A stretch of DNA of 64,000 bases, from positions 1-64,000 of the forward strand of contig NZ_SLVJ01000015.1 of NCBI RefSeq assembly GCF_004345325.1, given 5' to 3'. The position numbers and the translations under genes were made by a program. Source of the DNA: Acinetobacter calcoaceticus (GTDB lineage: Bacteria; Pseudomonadota; Gammaproteobacteria; Pseudomonadales; Moraxellaceae). The stretch's first letter is position 1, and each line of letters starts with the position of its first letter. Shown here one piece after another: positions 53,161 to 63,951 of this stretch. The notes beneath the pieces were generated by a model, which did not search any database, was not told the origin of the DNA, and was given only the letters and a program-made list of their open reading frames with translations.

Positions 53161-54243
53161 ATGCTCAATTCTAAACGCATGCTCATTTTGGGGCTGATCC
53201 CACTCGCAAGCATTACCAGTGCAGCAGCACTGCAAGGCATCAGCTTTCAACATGGGGAATGGGAACTCAGATGTAGCAATACCGGCACCTGTATGGCAGC
53301 CGGTTATCAAACCGATGATGAAAACTTATCTACTTCGATCCTACTCACACGGCAGGCCGGTGCAGCAACAACAGTGCAAGCGCAGTATATGTTGGCGGCT
53401 GAGTATGGAGAGGAACTTGATGAAGCTAAAACCAACAACATCCACTTTTATATCAACAACAAAGATTTGGGAAAGTTAAAACCCAGCTCAGAAGTCCAGC
53501 TTGTTGGAGTGTTAAACCAGATACAACGCAATGCATTACTGGCCAAAGTCGGGCAAGACGTTAAAATTGAATTTAAAAATGCACATTATCGCTGGCAGGT
53601 TTCTGACCAGGGTATGACAGCAACCTTATTGAAAATGGATGAGTTCCAAAAACGCATAGGCACAACGGCGGCCTTGGTGAAGAAGGGCAGCGCCAATGAG
53701 TCCAAAGTGCTCGCAGCTCAACCCGCGCCAAGTATCAAAAAGGTTAAAACCTCTGAGCAACCCTATTTAAGCCTGAAATCCGATAATGCCGCTTATCGCA
53801 GCGTATATTCCAAACTCATCCAAGCACTGCCCAATAAGACTGAAGAAGATCAAGATGTCTGTAGCATGTTTAGAGCGACTGATGAGCAACAAGATAATGA
53901 TTACGATGACAAAAGCATTGAGCTGTATAAACTTTCAGGCGGAAAAGTATTGGCAACCGCATTGTGTTGGCGTGGTGCCTACAATGCCGGTATCGGTGCT
54001 TGGGTCATTGACCAATCCCTCAATGGCAAGGCTGAATTTGTCTTTGAAAGTATGACGGATGTACTCTCGGGAAAATTAATGTCAGCACATAAGGGCCGCG
54101 GTCTGGGGGATTGTTGGGGTGGTGAAGATTGGACTTGGGATGGAAAACGCTTTATTCAAAGCAGTGATTGGGATTCAGGACGTTGTAAAGGCGTACCGGG
54201 TGGCACTTGGCATTTCGATAAACTCGAAACAGTCGTGCGATAG
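53161..54243 (+). CDS. DUF1176-domain secreted protein
   Basis: A 360-residue protein with a signal peptide (to ITSAAA) and GAGGAAAA before the start. The mature part begins ISFQHGEWELRCSNTGTCMAAGYQ, an opening I recall for DUF1176 proteins, and ends with LGDCWGGEDWTWDGKRF and SGRCKGVPGGTWHF. Several Cys are placed to form disulfides in the periplasm. A Lys/Ser-rich linker near residues 175-200 joins the two halves. The function of the family is unknown to me. It is divergent from the ankyrin lipoprotein. Confidence 0.8.
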   Translation: MLNSKRMLILGLIPLASITSAAALQGISFQHGEWELRCSNTGTCMAAGYQTDDENLSTSILLTRQAGAATTVQAQYMLAAEYGEELDEAKTNNIHFYINNKDLGKLKPSSEVQLVGVLNQIQRNALLAKVGQDVKIEFKNAHYRWQVSDQGMTATLLKMDEFQKRIGTTAALVKKGSANESKVLAAQPAPSIKKVKTSEQPYLSLKSDNAAYRSVYSKLIQALPNKTEEDQDVCSMFRATDEQQDNDYDDKSIELYKLSGGKVLATALCWRGAYNAGIGAWVIDQSLNGKAEFVFESMTDVLSGKLMSAHKGRGLGDCWGGEDWTWDGKRFIQSSDWDSGRCKGVPGGTWHFDKLETVVR

Positions 54244-54256
54244 GGAAATGGGGGGA

Positions 54257-54685
54257 TTAATCAAATATCCGCCCCAATAGCATAAAGAAACCACGGATCA
54301 GAAACCAGATGAATTTCAGTATTCCCAAAATGATGATTTCGAATAAAACCTCAAATATAAACTTGGCAGTGCCTTTGATGGCTTTAACGAAATATTCCCA
54401 AAGGCTGTATTCAGTTTGCTGTTCCGGTCTTGGTTCTTCAGGTCTTGCTTCTACGGGCGAGGCCGAGTCCATATTGGACGAATGTCTAGACTGATCTGTT
54501 GCAGTTGACGAAGGGTGGGTTTGACGAGGTGATATTGATTCAGTGCCAAGTGAATGTTGAGTGAGGTCGGATGCTGTCGATATGTCTTCTGCTGCTGGGA
54601 TTTCATCAGACTTTGAGAGGACCAGTGCATAAAAGGCGATCAGTAAAATGACGATCATCGCGCCAAGCAGATAAGTAAAGACCAT
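54257..54685 (-). CDS. Small membrane protein with acidic linker
   Basis: A 142-residue protein with an N-terminal membrane segment (FTYLLGAMIVILLIAFYALVL), a polar Ser/Thr/Glu/Pro-rich middle (about 28-92) and two hydrophobic stretches at the C-terminus (FIFEVLFEIIILGILKFIW, FLIRGFFMLLGRIF). No family is recognised. It ends 13 bases from the DUF1176 gene, convergently, and no terminator hairpin is obvious between them. Confidence 0.55.
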   Translation of the reverse strand: MVFTYLLGAMIVILLIAFYALVLSKSDEIPAAEDISTASDLTQHSLGTESISPRQTHPSSTATDQSRHSSNMDSASPVEARPEEPRPEQQTEYSLWEYFVKAIKGTAKFIFEVLFEIIILGILKFIWFLIRGFFMLLGRIFD

Positions 54686-54852
54686 TCTATTTTTAGTGTG
54701 CTGTTGTTTATCGCGATCTTAGCATAGGAAAATATAATTTAGCTGATGAGTTTAAACGGAATTATCTCGTTATAAGCGCTTAGAAGTTGCAGCTATAAGC
54801 AATCAGGTTAATATCGTCAGCAAAGTTTGAAACTGAAACATGGAGTTATCAG

Positions 54853-55320
54853 GTGGGAATAAAATTCGTTGCAGGTTTGGGTTTGGCGTTATTGCTGAGT
54901 AGTGTGAGTTATGCAGACCCTACAGTCTATCGTGGCATGGAAGGTGCGGGTTCACAGATTAAAGATTTTAAAACCTTAAAAGCCCAAGGCTTTCTCACTC
55001 AAAAGCCACAGGTTGCTCGAGTCGATTACAACGATATCTACAAACTACAGAAACCACTGCAATTATTGGGTCAAGAGGTGAGTTACCTCAGCCTTGAGTA
55101 TATGGATGAATACGTGGGTTGTTGCGTCAGTGAAGGCTGGGGTGCGGTAGTGAAGAAAACCAGTCATATCGATGCACTACAAAAATTTGCCAACGCTCAG
55201 CAATGTACATTCAAGCCATTTGATCCAAAACAAAGCAATTATTACAGTGTGAAAATAAATCCTGCACCGAAGGCCGAATACTTCGAACTCTCATGCCGCG
55301 AGCGTGATATCCAAGATTGA
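54853..55320 (+). CDS. Secreted protein of unknown function (155 aa)
   Basis: Starts at GTG 54853, chosen because GGAG lies 7 bases upstream and the frame then begins with a signal peptide (GIKFVAGLGLALLLSSVSYA). The mature part has an unusual CC pair in YVGCCVSEGW and further Cys in QQCTFKP and LSCRERD, so disulfides are likely in the periplasm. I do not recognise the domain. A terminator hairpin follows. Confidence 0.6.
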   Translation: MGIKFVAGLGLALLLSSVSYADPTVYRGMEGAGSQIKDFKTLKAQGFLTQKPQVARVDYNDIYKLQKPLQLLGQEVSYLSLEYMDEYVGCCVSEGWGAVVKKTSHIDALQKFANAQQCTFKPFDPKQSNYYSVKINPAPKAEYFELSCRERDIQD

Positions 55321-55346
55321 TCTACAGTTTCCACAGTCGATTGGAT

Positions 55347-55374
55347 ATAAAAAACCCGCTCTAAAGCGGGTTCC
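55347..55374. terminator. Terminator between the 155-aa gene and gatB
   Basis: AACCCGCT, loop CTAA, AGCGGGTT. The run of six or more A on its left makes it a strong terminator for the minus-strand gatCAB operon; the plus-strand T run is poorer (TTCCTT). Confidence 0.82.
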
Positions 55375-55427
55375 TTGTACTTGTTGCTAGGCATTAACGT
55401 TGCTCAGGATCAAGTATCAGTTTGGGA

Positions 55428-56909
55428 TTAACCCAACAACTGCTTCATCAATTGATTGACTTGGGCAGGGTTTGCCTTGCCTTTGGATGCTTTCATCACT
55501 TGGCCGACTAAACCATTAAAGGCTTTTTCTTTACCAGATTTGTATTCTTCAACCATTTTCTCATTGGCGGCCAATACGTCTTTGATAATGGCTTCGATCG
55601 CACCAGTATCAGTTTCTTGCTTCAAGCCTTTCTCAGCAATAATGTGATCTGCGCTGAGGCCTTCAGATTCCCACATAAAGCCGAATACTTGCTTAGCAAT
55701 TTTACCGCTGATGGTGTTATCGATGATGCGTGCCACCATGCCACCCAATTGCTCAGCAGACACAGGAGAAGCACTGATGTCTAAGCTGGCTTTGTTGAGT
55801 GCAGCAGAGAATTCACCCATCACCCAGTTTGCAGCAATCTTGGCCTGTGCAGCGCCACCTGATGCTGTAATGACAGTCTCATAGAAGTCCGCCATTTCAC
55901 GTGACAAGGTCAGTACGTGTGCATCGTACTCAGTGATGCCATAGCTCTCAACAAAACGCGCACGACGTGCTACAGGCAGTTCTGGTAGCTCTGCACGGAT
56001 CGCTTCGATTTGTTGATCAGAAATGATCACAGGTAACAAGTCAGGATCTGGGAAGTAACGATAGTCGTTGGCTTCTTCTTTAGAGCGCATTGAACGAGTT
56101 TCCATTTTGTTTGGATCAAACAAACGGGTTTCCTGATCAATTTTACCGCCATCTTCTAAGATCGCCATTTGGCGTTCAATTTCGACATTGATGGCACGTT
56201 CAATAAAGCGGAATGAGTTGAGGTTTTTTAACTCACAACGAGTACCGAATTCATCGCCAGGGCGACGAAGTGATACGTTACAGTCACAGCGGAATGAACC
56301 TTCAGCCATATTACCGTCTGAAATCCCTAACCAACGCACCAAAGAATGGATCTCTTTGATATAGGCCACGGCTTCATCGACTGAACGCATATCTGGTTCA
56401 GATACGATTTCTAGCAGAGGGGTGCTGGCGCGGTTTAAGTCGATACCCGTCATGCCAGCAAAATCTTCATGTAAAGATTTACCTGCATCTTCTTCTAAAT
56501 GCGCACGGGTCACACCAATGCGTTTAGTACTGCCATCATCAAGCTGGATATCAATATGGCCCAATCCAACAATTGGATTGTCCATTTGACTGATTTGATA
56601 ACCTTTAGGTGAGTCTGGGTAGAAATAGTTTTTACGTGCAAATACTGAAGCTTGGTCAATATAAGCATCGATACCTAGACCGAAACGGATCGCCAAATCC
56701 ACCACGGCTTGGTTGAGTACGGGTAATACACCTGGCATCGCCAAATCCACCAAGCTGGCTTGGGTGTTCGGGTCTTGACCAAATTCGGTAGATGAACCAG
56801 AGAAAATTTTAGATTGGGTCATCAATTGAGTGTGAATCTCAATCCCGATCACCACTTCCCAGCCATCAATCAACTTGAGTTTTTGCGCTGTGTTTTGAGC
56901 TTGGGTCAT
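55428..56909 (-). CDS. gatB: Asp-tRNA(Asn)/Glu-tRNA(Gln) amidotransferase subunit B
   Basis: A 493-residue subunit that binds the mischarged tRNA and phosphorylates its Glu or Asp. Visible are [76 protein letters not shown] and [16 protein letters not shown], all family signatures, then the C-terminal YqeY-like domain ending [10 protein letters not shown]. Its ATG shares one base with the gatA stop (TAATG), so it is coupled. Last gene of gatCAB. Confidence 0.98.
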   Translation of the reverse strand: MTQAQNTAQKLKLIDGWEVVIGIEIHTQLMTQSKIFSGSSTEFGQDPNTQASLVDLAMPGVLPVLNQAVVDLAIRFGLGIDAYIDQASVFARKNYFYPDSPKGYQISQMDNPIVGLGHIDIQLDDGSTKRIGVTRAHLEEDAGKSLHEDFAGMTGIDLNRASTPLLEIVSEPDMRSVDEAVAYIKEIHSLVRWLGISDGNMAEGSFRCDCNVSLRRPGDEFGTRCELKNLNSFRFIERAINVEIERQMAILEDGGKIDQETRLFDPNKMETRSMRSKEEANDYRYFPDPDLLPVIISDQQIEAIRAELPELPVARRARFVESYGITEYDAHVLTLSREMADFYETVITASGGAAQAKIAANWVMGEFSAALNKASLDISASPVSAEQLGGMVARIIDNTISGKIAKQVFGFMWESEGLSADHIIAEKGLKQETDTGAIEAIIKDVLAANEKMVEEYKSGKEKAFNGLVGQVMKASKGKANPAQVNQLMKQLLG

Positions 56910-58387
56910 TATGCAATCTCCTCAGCTATTGCCGCACGTTGGGTATGCCAGTCAGTGGTTTGTTGGTATTGATGCACAATCGATAACAATTGTGACTCTG
57001 ACCAGTAATTACCAATCAGTTGTAGGCCGACAGGAAGTTGCTTTTGGTCAAATCCAACTGGCGCATTGATTGCAGGTAAGCCCGCCAAGTTGACTGCAAG
57101 GGTGTAGATATCACCCAAATACATTTCCACTGGATCCAAAGACGCGCCGATTTTATAGGCTGTGGTTGGTGCAGATGGTGCTGCGATCACATCAACACTT
57201 TCAAAAGCTTTAAGAAAATCTTGCTGGATTAGACGACGTACTTTTTGTGCTTTGACATAATAAGCATCGTAATAACCCGCAGAAAGGGCATAAGTCCCGA
57301 TCAAAATACGACGTTGAACTTCAGCACCAAAGCCTTCTGAGCGAGAGCGTTTGTACAAGTCCGTCAAATCGACTGGATTTTCACAGCGGTAGCCGTAACG
57401 TACACCATCAAAGCGAGACAAGTTTGAAGATGCTTCAGCAGGTGCGATCAAGTAATAGGTCGGAACGTAGCTTTCAACCATATTCAGGTCGATCTCAACC
57501 AAGATCGCGCCCATTTGTTGCAACTGCTGCAAAGACTCTTCTACACGTGCTTTAACATCCGCATCTAAGCCTTGAACATTAAAGTATTGCTTTGGTATGC
57601 CAATGCGTAGACCTTTAATTGCTGTTTGGTTCAGCTGTGCAACATAGTCATCTACCTCTTTTTCAACCGAAGTAGAATCCTTAGCATCGTGGCCTGCCAT
57701 GCTGCTGAGCAAGTAAGCACAGTCTTCAGCAGAGCGTGCCATTGGGCCAGCTTGGTCTAAAGATGAAGCAAAGGCGATCATACCGAAACGAGAAACACGG
57801 CCATAGGTCGGTTTTAAGCCAGTTAAACCACAAAATGAAGCCGGTTGGCGAATTGAACCACCAGTATCGGTACCTGTGGCAAATGGTGCGAGATCCGCAG
57901 CTACAACAGCTGCCGAGCCACCTGAAGACCCGCCAGATACATATTCAAGATTCCACGGGTTCTTGGTGACACCGTAATATGAGTTTTCAGTGGTTGAGCC
58001 CATAGCGAACTCATCCATGTTGACTTTACCGAGGGTCACTAGACCCGCTTGCTTGGCTTTGCTGACCACGGTCGCATCATAAGGAGAGATAAAGTTATCC
58101 AGCATTTTTGAACCAGCAGAGGTTTTAATGCCTTGGGTACAAAAAATATCTTTATGTGCAAGTGGGATACCCGTGAGGATTCCAGCTTGACCCGCTTGAC
58201 GTAATTGGTCAGCTGCATCTGCTTCAGCCAAGGCCTGTTCTGCGGTGACGGTGATATAGGATTTGATCTGGTGATCAATTTTAGCAATACGATTTAAATA
58301 GTGTTGGGTCAATTCGCGCGATGAAAATTGTGCGCTTTGTAAGCCGTGCGCAATTTCGCGGATGGATAAGCGATGTAAATCGGTCAT
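56909..58387 (-). CDS. gatA: Asp-tRNA(Asn)/Glu-tRNA(Gln) amidotransferase subunit A
   Basis: A 492-residue amidase that frees ammonia from glutamine for GatB. The Ser-cisSer-Lys triad is seen in [11 protein letters not shown] (Lys) and the Gly/Ser-rich signature [19 protein letters not shown] with [15 protein letters not shown]. The C-terminal part includes [13 protein letters not shown]. Length is normal. It follows gatC by 49 bases and precedes gatB with a one-base overlap. Confidence 0.98.
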   Translation of the reverse strand: MTDLHRLSIREIAHGLQSAQFSSRELTQHYLNRIAKIDHQIKSYITVTAEQALAEADAADQLRQAGQAGILTGIPLAHKDIFCTQGIKTSAGSKMLDNFISPYDATVVSKAKQAGLVTLGKVNMDEFAMGSTTENSYYGVTKNPWNLEYVSGGSSGGSAAVVAADLAPFATGTDTGGSIRQPASFCGLTGLKPTYGRVSRFGMIAFASSLDQAGPMARSAEDCAYLLSSMAGHDAKDSTSVEKEVDDYVAQLNQTAIKGLRIGIPKQYFNVQGLDADVKARVEESLQQLQQMGAILVEIDLNMVESYVPTYYLIAPAEASSNLSRFDGVRYGYRCENPVDLTDLYKRSRSEGFGAEVQRRILIGTYALSAGYYDAYYVKAQKVRRLIQQDFLKAFESVDVIAAPSAPTTAYKIGASLDPVEMYLGDIYTLAVNLAGLPAINAPVGFDQKQLPVGLQLIGNYWSESQLLSIVHQYQQTTDWHTQRAAIAEEIA

Positions 58388-58436
58388 GAGTACAATTCTT
58401 TACGTTTAAATTAAAATAAGTTTAATTGATTAAATA

Positions 58437-58751
58437 TTATTCAATCACGCGAGGGACAAGGTAGAGGCCATCTTGAACAGCGGGCGCCACAGCCTGATAT
58501 TCATTGCGATGGTTGGTTTCAGTCACCACATCAGGGCGTAAAGGTTGCGCATGATCAAAAGGGCTCTTTAGCGGTTCGACACCATCGGTATCAAAGGCTT
58601 TTAAGTTTTCCATCATGGCTAATATTTTGTTCAAACTTTGAGCATACTCAGTAGATTGTGCTTCATCGAGAGATAATCGAGCAAGATTAGCAATGCTTGA
58701 AACAATTTGTGCATTTAATTCTGCAGAATGCTGTGCATTCGATGTTGACAT
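58437..58751 (-). CDS. gatC: Asp-tRNA(Asn)/Glu-tRNA(Gln) amidotransferase subunit C
   Basis: A 104-residue small subunit that stabilises GatA-GatB. Typical stretches are IANLARLSLDEAQS, LNKILAMMENLKAFDTDGVEPL, LRPDVVTETNHR and the C-terminal GLYLVPRVIE. GGTGAGAT precedes the ATG. First gene of the operon, divergent from mreB over 135 bases, where promoters for both must lie. Confidence 0.95.
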   Translation of the reverse strand: MSTSNAQHSAELNAQIVSSIANLARLSLDEAQSTEYAQSLNKILAMMENLKAFDTDGVEPLKSPFDHAQPLRPDVVTETNHRNEYQAVAPAVQDGLYLVPRVIE

Positions 58752-58865
58752 AACATCTCACCTAATCAGTTTTAAAAAAAAATCAAAATAACATGTCTTA
58801 TAATAAGCGATTGACTTGTTCAAATCATCACATTTAGTTAAAGTTGCCATCTTGCGTCTACATAA

Positions 58866-59927
<1,062 letters not shown>

Positions 59928-60004
59928 GTTTGTTGACTCAGATTTGATGAATGCTTGAGTGAATAAAGCTTTTTTAGAATAAATCAGGATCTAAGGGTGA
60001 GGCG

Positions 60005-60862
60005 GTGCAACCAAATCTTTTTTCGCGGCAGCCGCCATCTTTTCGCTCTTTCATCATTGCAGTGATCACATGTTTGGTTATTTTGATTTTTAACTGGCGT
60101 ATGCCACATGTGATTCAACCTGCAAGAGATGTCATGCACGCGGCCTATAATCCAATTTATGCGCTGGCGAGCTATCCAGTATTATCTAAAGAATGGTTGA
60201 ATCAGCAGACCAAGTCTGAGGCTCAGCTGCGCCGTGAAAATACTGCGATGCAAGCCGAACTGTTGCAGGCCAAAGTGCGTTTGCAAAAGCTATCTGAACT
60301 TTCTGCCGAAAATACGCGTTTACGTGGGCTTCTGGATACCCCATTAATTATAGATGGGCGTATGGAAATTGCTGAAGTCATCGGGACAGATGCCGATCCA
60401 CTGCGGCATATTATCGTGATCAATCGTGGCTCAACCAGTCATCTTAGCGTCGGGCAAACGGTGTTAGATGATCAAGGAATAATGGGTCAGATTATCGATG
60501 TTTATCCACATAGTAGCCGAATATTATTACTTTCAGATATGGAACATTCACTCTCCGTCCGCCTAGAGCGATCGGGAATGCGTGCAATTGTTTCGGGCAC
60601 AGGTGATTTAGGTCGCCTGAAAATGGAATATGTCCCAACCAGTGCCAATATCAAAGTCGGTGATAAAGTTTTTAGTTCAGGCTTAGGTCAACACTTTCCT
60701 GCTGGATATTTAGTCGGTACGGTATCTAAAGTACAACGACATAATTCAGGTGAATTTGCACAAATTGAAGTGACGCCTGCCGCGCAATTGGCTGGTGGTC
60801 ATCATGTGGTGGTTCTATTTTCAGATTCTCTAGCGATGGAGCAACCCTATGCTAATCGCTAA
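60005..60862 (+). CDS. mreC: Rod shape-determining protein MreC
   Basis: A 285-residue protein with GTG start and GGGTGAGG upstream. A single membrane segment (about residues 14-33), then a coiled coil (QLRRENTAMQAELLQAKVRLQKL), then two beta-barrel domains with VIGTDADPLRHIIVINRG, GQTVLDDQGIMGQIIDV and GDKVFSSGLGQHFPAGYLVG. It links MreB to the wall synthases in the periplasm. Overlaps mreD by 14 bases. Confidence 0.97.
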   Translation: MQPNLFSRQPPSFRSFIIAVITCLVILIFNWRMPHVIQPARDVMHAAYNPIYALASYPVLSKEWLNQQTKSEAQLRRENTAMQAELLQAKVRLQKLSELSAENTRLRGLLDTPLIIDGRMEIAEVIGTDADPLRHIIVINRGSTSHLSVGQTVLDDQGIMGQIIDVYPHSSRILLLSDMEHSLSVRLERSGMRAIVSGTGDLGRLKMEYVPTSANIKVGDKVFSSGLGQHFPAGYLVGTVSKVQRHNSGEFAQIEVTPAAQLAGGHHVVVLFSDSLAMEQPYANR

Positions 60863-61346
60863 AAAACTCCCTTCAAACCAACAACGCAAAGATCCATTTG
60901 TCATTATCGTGATTTCGATCGTGATTGCATCGGTACTAACGGTTTATCCACTTTCCTATCCAATCGCGGCATGGCGTCCATTATTTCTGTTGCTGGTGGT
61001 GCTGTACTGGACATTGTGTCAACCGACATGGTGCGGCGTATGGTTTGCATTTTCAATTGGCTTATATACCGATTTATTACTCGATGCACCTTTAGGAATG
61101 AATGCACTGAGTTATGTTTTGGTGATATTTATCACTCGTTATTTTATTCGCGAAAGACGAGTACTGACCTTTAGCAACCTATGGATGATTTCAGTTTTTG
61201 CGATTTTAGGTCATTTGCTGTTTATTCTGATTGGCCAAGTCATGGCAAATATTAATTTTTCTATTACTCGTCATTGGCAACCGTTATTGACTAGCGTACT
61301 GTTCTGGCCGGTGTTGTATTATATGTTAAGAAGATGGCGAATCTAA
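60849..61346 (+). CDS. mreD: Rod shape-determining protein MreD
   Basis: A 165-residue inner-membrane protein with about five helices. Recognisable stretches are RPLFLLLVVLYWTLCQPTWCGVW and GLYTDLLLDAPLGMNALSYVL, the family core. The start lies inside mreC (GGAG 7 bases upstream) and the end overlaps maf by 13 bases, so mreC, mreD and maf are translationally coupled. Confidence 0.95.
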   Translation: MLIAKKLPSNQQRKDPFVIIVISIVIASVLTVYPLSYPIAAWRPLFLLLVVLYWTLCQPTWCGVWFAFSIGLYTDLLLDAPLGMNALSYVLVIFITRYFIRERRVLTFSNLWMISVFAILGHLLFILIGQVMANINFSITRHWQPLLTSVLFWPVLYYMLRRWRI

Positions 61347-61900
61347 TCCTCGCATCGAGTTCGCCTCGACGCCAAGAACTGTTGCAGCAACTGGCGCTTA
61401 GATTCAGTATCCACAGCCCTGATATTGATGAGTCGGTGCTTGAGGGCGAATCAGCACTCAACTATGTTGAACGTTTGGCGAGATCTAAGGCTAAAACTAT
61501 ACTTGCATTGCATCCGGATGCCGTTATTTTGGCAGCCGATACCAGTGTGACCTTTGCTGATCAGATTATTGGTAAACCTGATAATAAGCAGCATGCTTTT
61601 GAAATATGGACTAAACTCTCTGGCCAGACTCATGCAGTGATGACGGGAATTTGTGTGGCAAATGCAGAGAAGATTCTCAGTGCCGTGGTCACTACACAGG
61701 TTCAATTTCAAGCATTGAGCTTAAAAGATATGGAATATTATTGGGCGACGGGTGAACCCGTAGGGAAAGCAGGTGCATATGCAATTCAAGGTATTGCAGC
61801 ACAATTTGTGGTCAGCATAGAGGGGAGCTATAGCAATGTGGTCGGATTACCCTTGCATGAAACTGTTAAGCTGTTAAAAGCAGTAGATGTGCTTAATTAA
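61334..61900 (+). CDS. maf: Maf-family nucleotide pyrophosphatase
   Basis: A 188-residue enzyme hydrolysing non-canonical nucleoside triphosphates. Signatures: LILASSSPRRQELLQQL at the N-terminus, VILAADTSVTFADQIIGKP with the catalytic Asp region, and KAGAYAIQGIAAQFV and SYSNVVGLPL. The GAYAIQG segment suggests the dTTP/UTP branch (YhdE type). It overlaps mreD and precedes rng, the same order as in E. coli. Confidence 0.95.
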   Translation: MANLILASSSPRRQELLQQLALRFSIHSPDIDESVLEGESALNYVERLARSKAKTILALHPDAVILAADTSVTFADQIIGKPDNKQHAFEIWTKLSGQTHAVMTGICVANAEKILSAVVTTQVQFQALSLKDMEYYWATGEPVGKAGAYAIQGIAAQFVVSIEGSYSNVVGLPLHETVKLLKAVDVLN

Positions 61901-62132
61901 AAAGTTAAGCGATATTACTCAGGATGATGAATAATCAAAGATGCATTGGATCAGCTTAAAATAATTTCTAAACTGTCCAAAATCCGCTGTAGCTGATAAA
62001 TTGAGCGTAAATGTATTGATTTTCTGCATCTTATATCGCTTTACACTTCAAATACCACCAGATCCCTATATTGTTATTGGCTGATAAAGCCTTTAGAAGA
62101 TTTTAAAAATTTATTTTAATTTGAGTTTTATT

Positions 62133-63587
62133 ATGTCAGACGAATTATTAATTAATGTCACACCGATGGAATGTCGGGTTGCATTAATTGAAAATGGTAC
62201 GGTTAATGAATTATTCGTTGAACGTAGCGTGAAAAGAGGGTTGGTCGGTAATATTTACAAGGCCAAAGTGGTGCGTGTGCTTCCAGGCATGCAGGCTGCA
62301 TTTGTCGATATTGGGTTATCGCGTACTGCTTTTTTACATATTAATGATATGGTTTGGCCGCGGAATCAACCAACGCCCAATGTCTTTGAATTGCTACAAC
62401 CCGGTCAGATCCTGACCGTACAAGTCATGAAAGATATGTTGGGCACTAAGGGTGCTCGACTGAGCACAGACCTATCCATACCATCACGTTATCTGGTTCT
62501 CATGCCTTATGGCAATTATATCGGTGTCTCTCAGCGGATTGAGTCTGAAGAAGAGCGTGATCGATTACGCGGTATCGTAGAGGGTATACAGGCGGAGCAT
62601 CAACTCCCTGGCAGTGTGATTGTGCGCACAGCAGCCGAGGGGATCGATGAAGCTTCGATTGCACAGGATATGTGCTATTTAGCCAAGCTTTGGGAATATA
62701 TTCAAAAAAAGAAAAAAATAGCGCTAGTACCATCGCTGATATTTGAAGAATTACCCTTACCTCAACGGGTGATCCGTGATTTAGCCAATGAAGAAACGGC
62801 GAAAATATATGTCGATTCAAGAGAAGTGCATGCCAAGCTGCAAGAATTTGTGCAGGAGTTTGTCCCGACGATTCAGGATCGCTTGATTCACTATCCGGGA
62901 GAGCGACCGATTTTTGATTTGTACAATGTCGAAGAAGATATCCAAAAAGCCCTGCAAACCCGAGTAGCACTCAAGTCTGGCGGCTATTTAATGATCGACC
63001 AAACTGAAGCGATGACCACGATCGATGTCAATACAGGCTCTTATGTTGGAGGCAGGAGCCTTGAAGATACTGTGTTTAAAACCAACATGGAATCGACACA
63101 GGTCATTGCTCGCCAGCTTCGATTGCGTAACTTAGGTGGGATTATCATTATTGATTTTATTGACATGCAAGAGGCAACCCATCGCCAAGAAGTCATGAGT
63201 CAATTTGAAAAAATGCTTGAACGCGACCATGCTAAAACCAAAATCACCCAAGTTTCTGAGTTGGGCTTGGTGGAAATGACCCGTAAACGAACTCGAGAAT
63301 CTTTAGAACATCTGCTTTGCGAATCTTGTCCGACCTGCCAAGGTCGGGGATATGTCAAAACTGCAGAGACAGTGTGTTACGAAATCTTTCGAGAGATCTT
63401 GAGATACTCGCGTGCATTCCAATCGCAGAGTGGCTTTACTGTTATAGCGGATGCATCGGTGATTGATCGATTATTGACGACAGAAGCCCCAGCCGTGGCG
63501 GATCTAGAGCATTTCATCAATCGAGTGATTAAATTTCAAGTCGAAAATTTATACACGCAAGAGCAATACGATGTCATTCTGACCTGA
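62133..63587 (+). CDS. rng: Ribonuclease G
   Basis: About 484 residues from ATG 62133 (a TTG at 62121 is less likely). Matures 16S rRNA and cleaves mRNA. S1 domain: GNIYKAKVVRVLPGMQAAFVDIG and KGARLSTDLSIPSRYLVLMP. Catalytic DNase I-like domain: GGYLMIDQTEAMTTIDVNTG with the metal Asp residues, and GGIIIIDFIDM. Zinc-link CPTCQGRG lies near residue 400. The length, without a long disordered tail, identifies RNase G rather than RNase E. A 220-base gene-free gap separates it from maf. Confidence 0.96.
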   Translation: MSDELLINVTPMECRVALIENGTVNELFVERSVKRGLVGNIYKAKVVRVLPGMQAAFVDIGLSRTAFLHINDMVWPRNQPTPNVFELLQPGQILTVQVMKDMLGTKGARLSTDLSIPSRYLVLMPYGNYIGVSQRIESEEERDRLRGIVEGIQAEHQLPGSVIVRTAAEGIDEASIAQDMCYLAKLWEYIQKKKKIALVPSLIFEELPLPQRVIRDLANEETAKIYVDSREVHAKLQEFVQEFVPTIQDRLIHYPGERPIFDLYNVEEDIQKALQTRVALKSGGYLMIDQTEAMTTIDVNTGSYVGGRSLEDTVFKTNMESTQVIARQLRLRNLGGIIIIDFIDMQEATHRQEVMSQFEKMLERDHAKTKITQVSELGLVEMTRKRTRESLEHLLCESCPTCQGRGYVKTAETVCYEIFREILRYSRAFQSQSGFTVIADASVIDRLLTTEAPAVADLEHFINRVIKFQVENLYTQEQYDVILT

Positions 63588-63716
63588 AATTGTAACTAGA
63601 TTTCGCTTAATCCTTGTTACAACTGAAATTTTACATTTGTTGTCGTTTTAACAATACTAGTTTCAGCAAGTAGCCATAGACAATCTCCCTAAAATGTCTT
63701 AGCAAGTGAGGATCAA

Positions 63717-63890
63717 ATGAATCTAGGTGAGACAATTACAACACGCGGTTTGAAGTACGTTTTAGAGTCACAAAACAAGAATACCTGTGTGATGTTAGAT
63801 GATAACGGTAAAGAAATTCAGATTACAAAGGACATGGTGGTTTCAGTCTGCCATCAACTGCTCAATCAATGTCGAAACATTAAAAATTAA
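63717..63890 (+). CDS. Small protein of unknown function (57 aa)
   Basis: A compact gene with GAGG 5 bases before ATG 63717 and a strong terminator overlapping its stop. The product starts MNLGETITTRGLKYVLESQ and contains CVMLDDNGKEIQITKDMV, a likely small beta sheet followed by a helix VSVCHQLLNQC. There is no signal peptide. The reading frame, ribosome-binding site and terminator together make it convincing. I do not recognise a family; it could be a small cytosolic regulator. Confidence 0.7.
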   Translation: MNLGETITTRGLKYVLESQNKNTCVMLDDNGKEIQITKDMVVSVCHQLLNQCRNIKN

Positions 63891-63919
63891 GGGGCCATTT
63901 AAGCCCCTTAATTTTTTTT
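63885..63919. terminator. Terminator after the 57-aa gene
   Basis: An 11-bp stem AATTAAGGGGC with its complement, a 7-base loop and a run of eight T. The A run upstream may let it also serve the minus-strand gene entering from the right. Confidence 0.9.
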
Positions 63920-63951
63920 ACTTATCTACGCTTAAACACGGTGATGAATGA

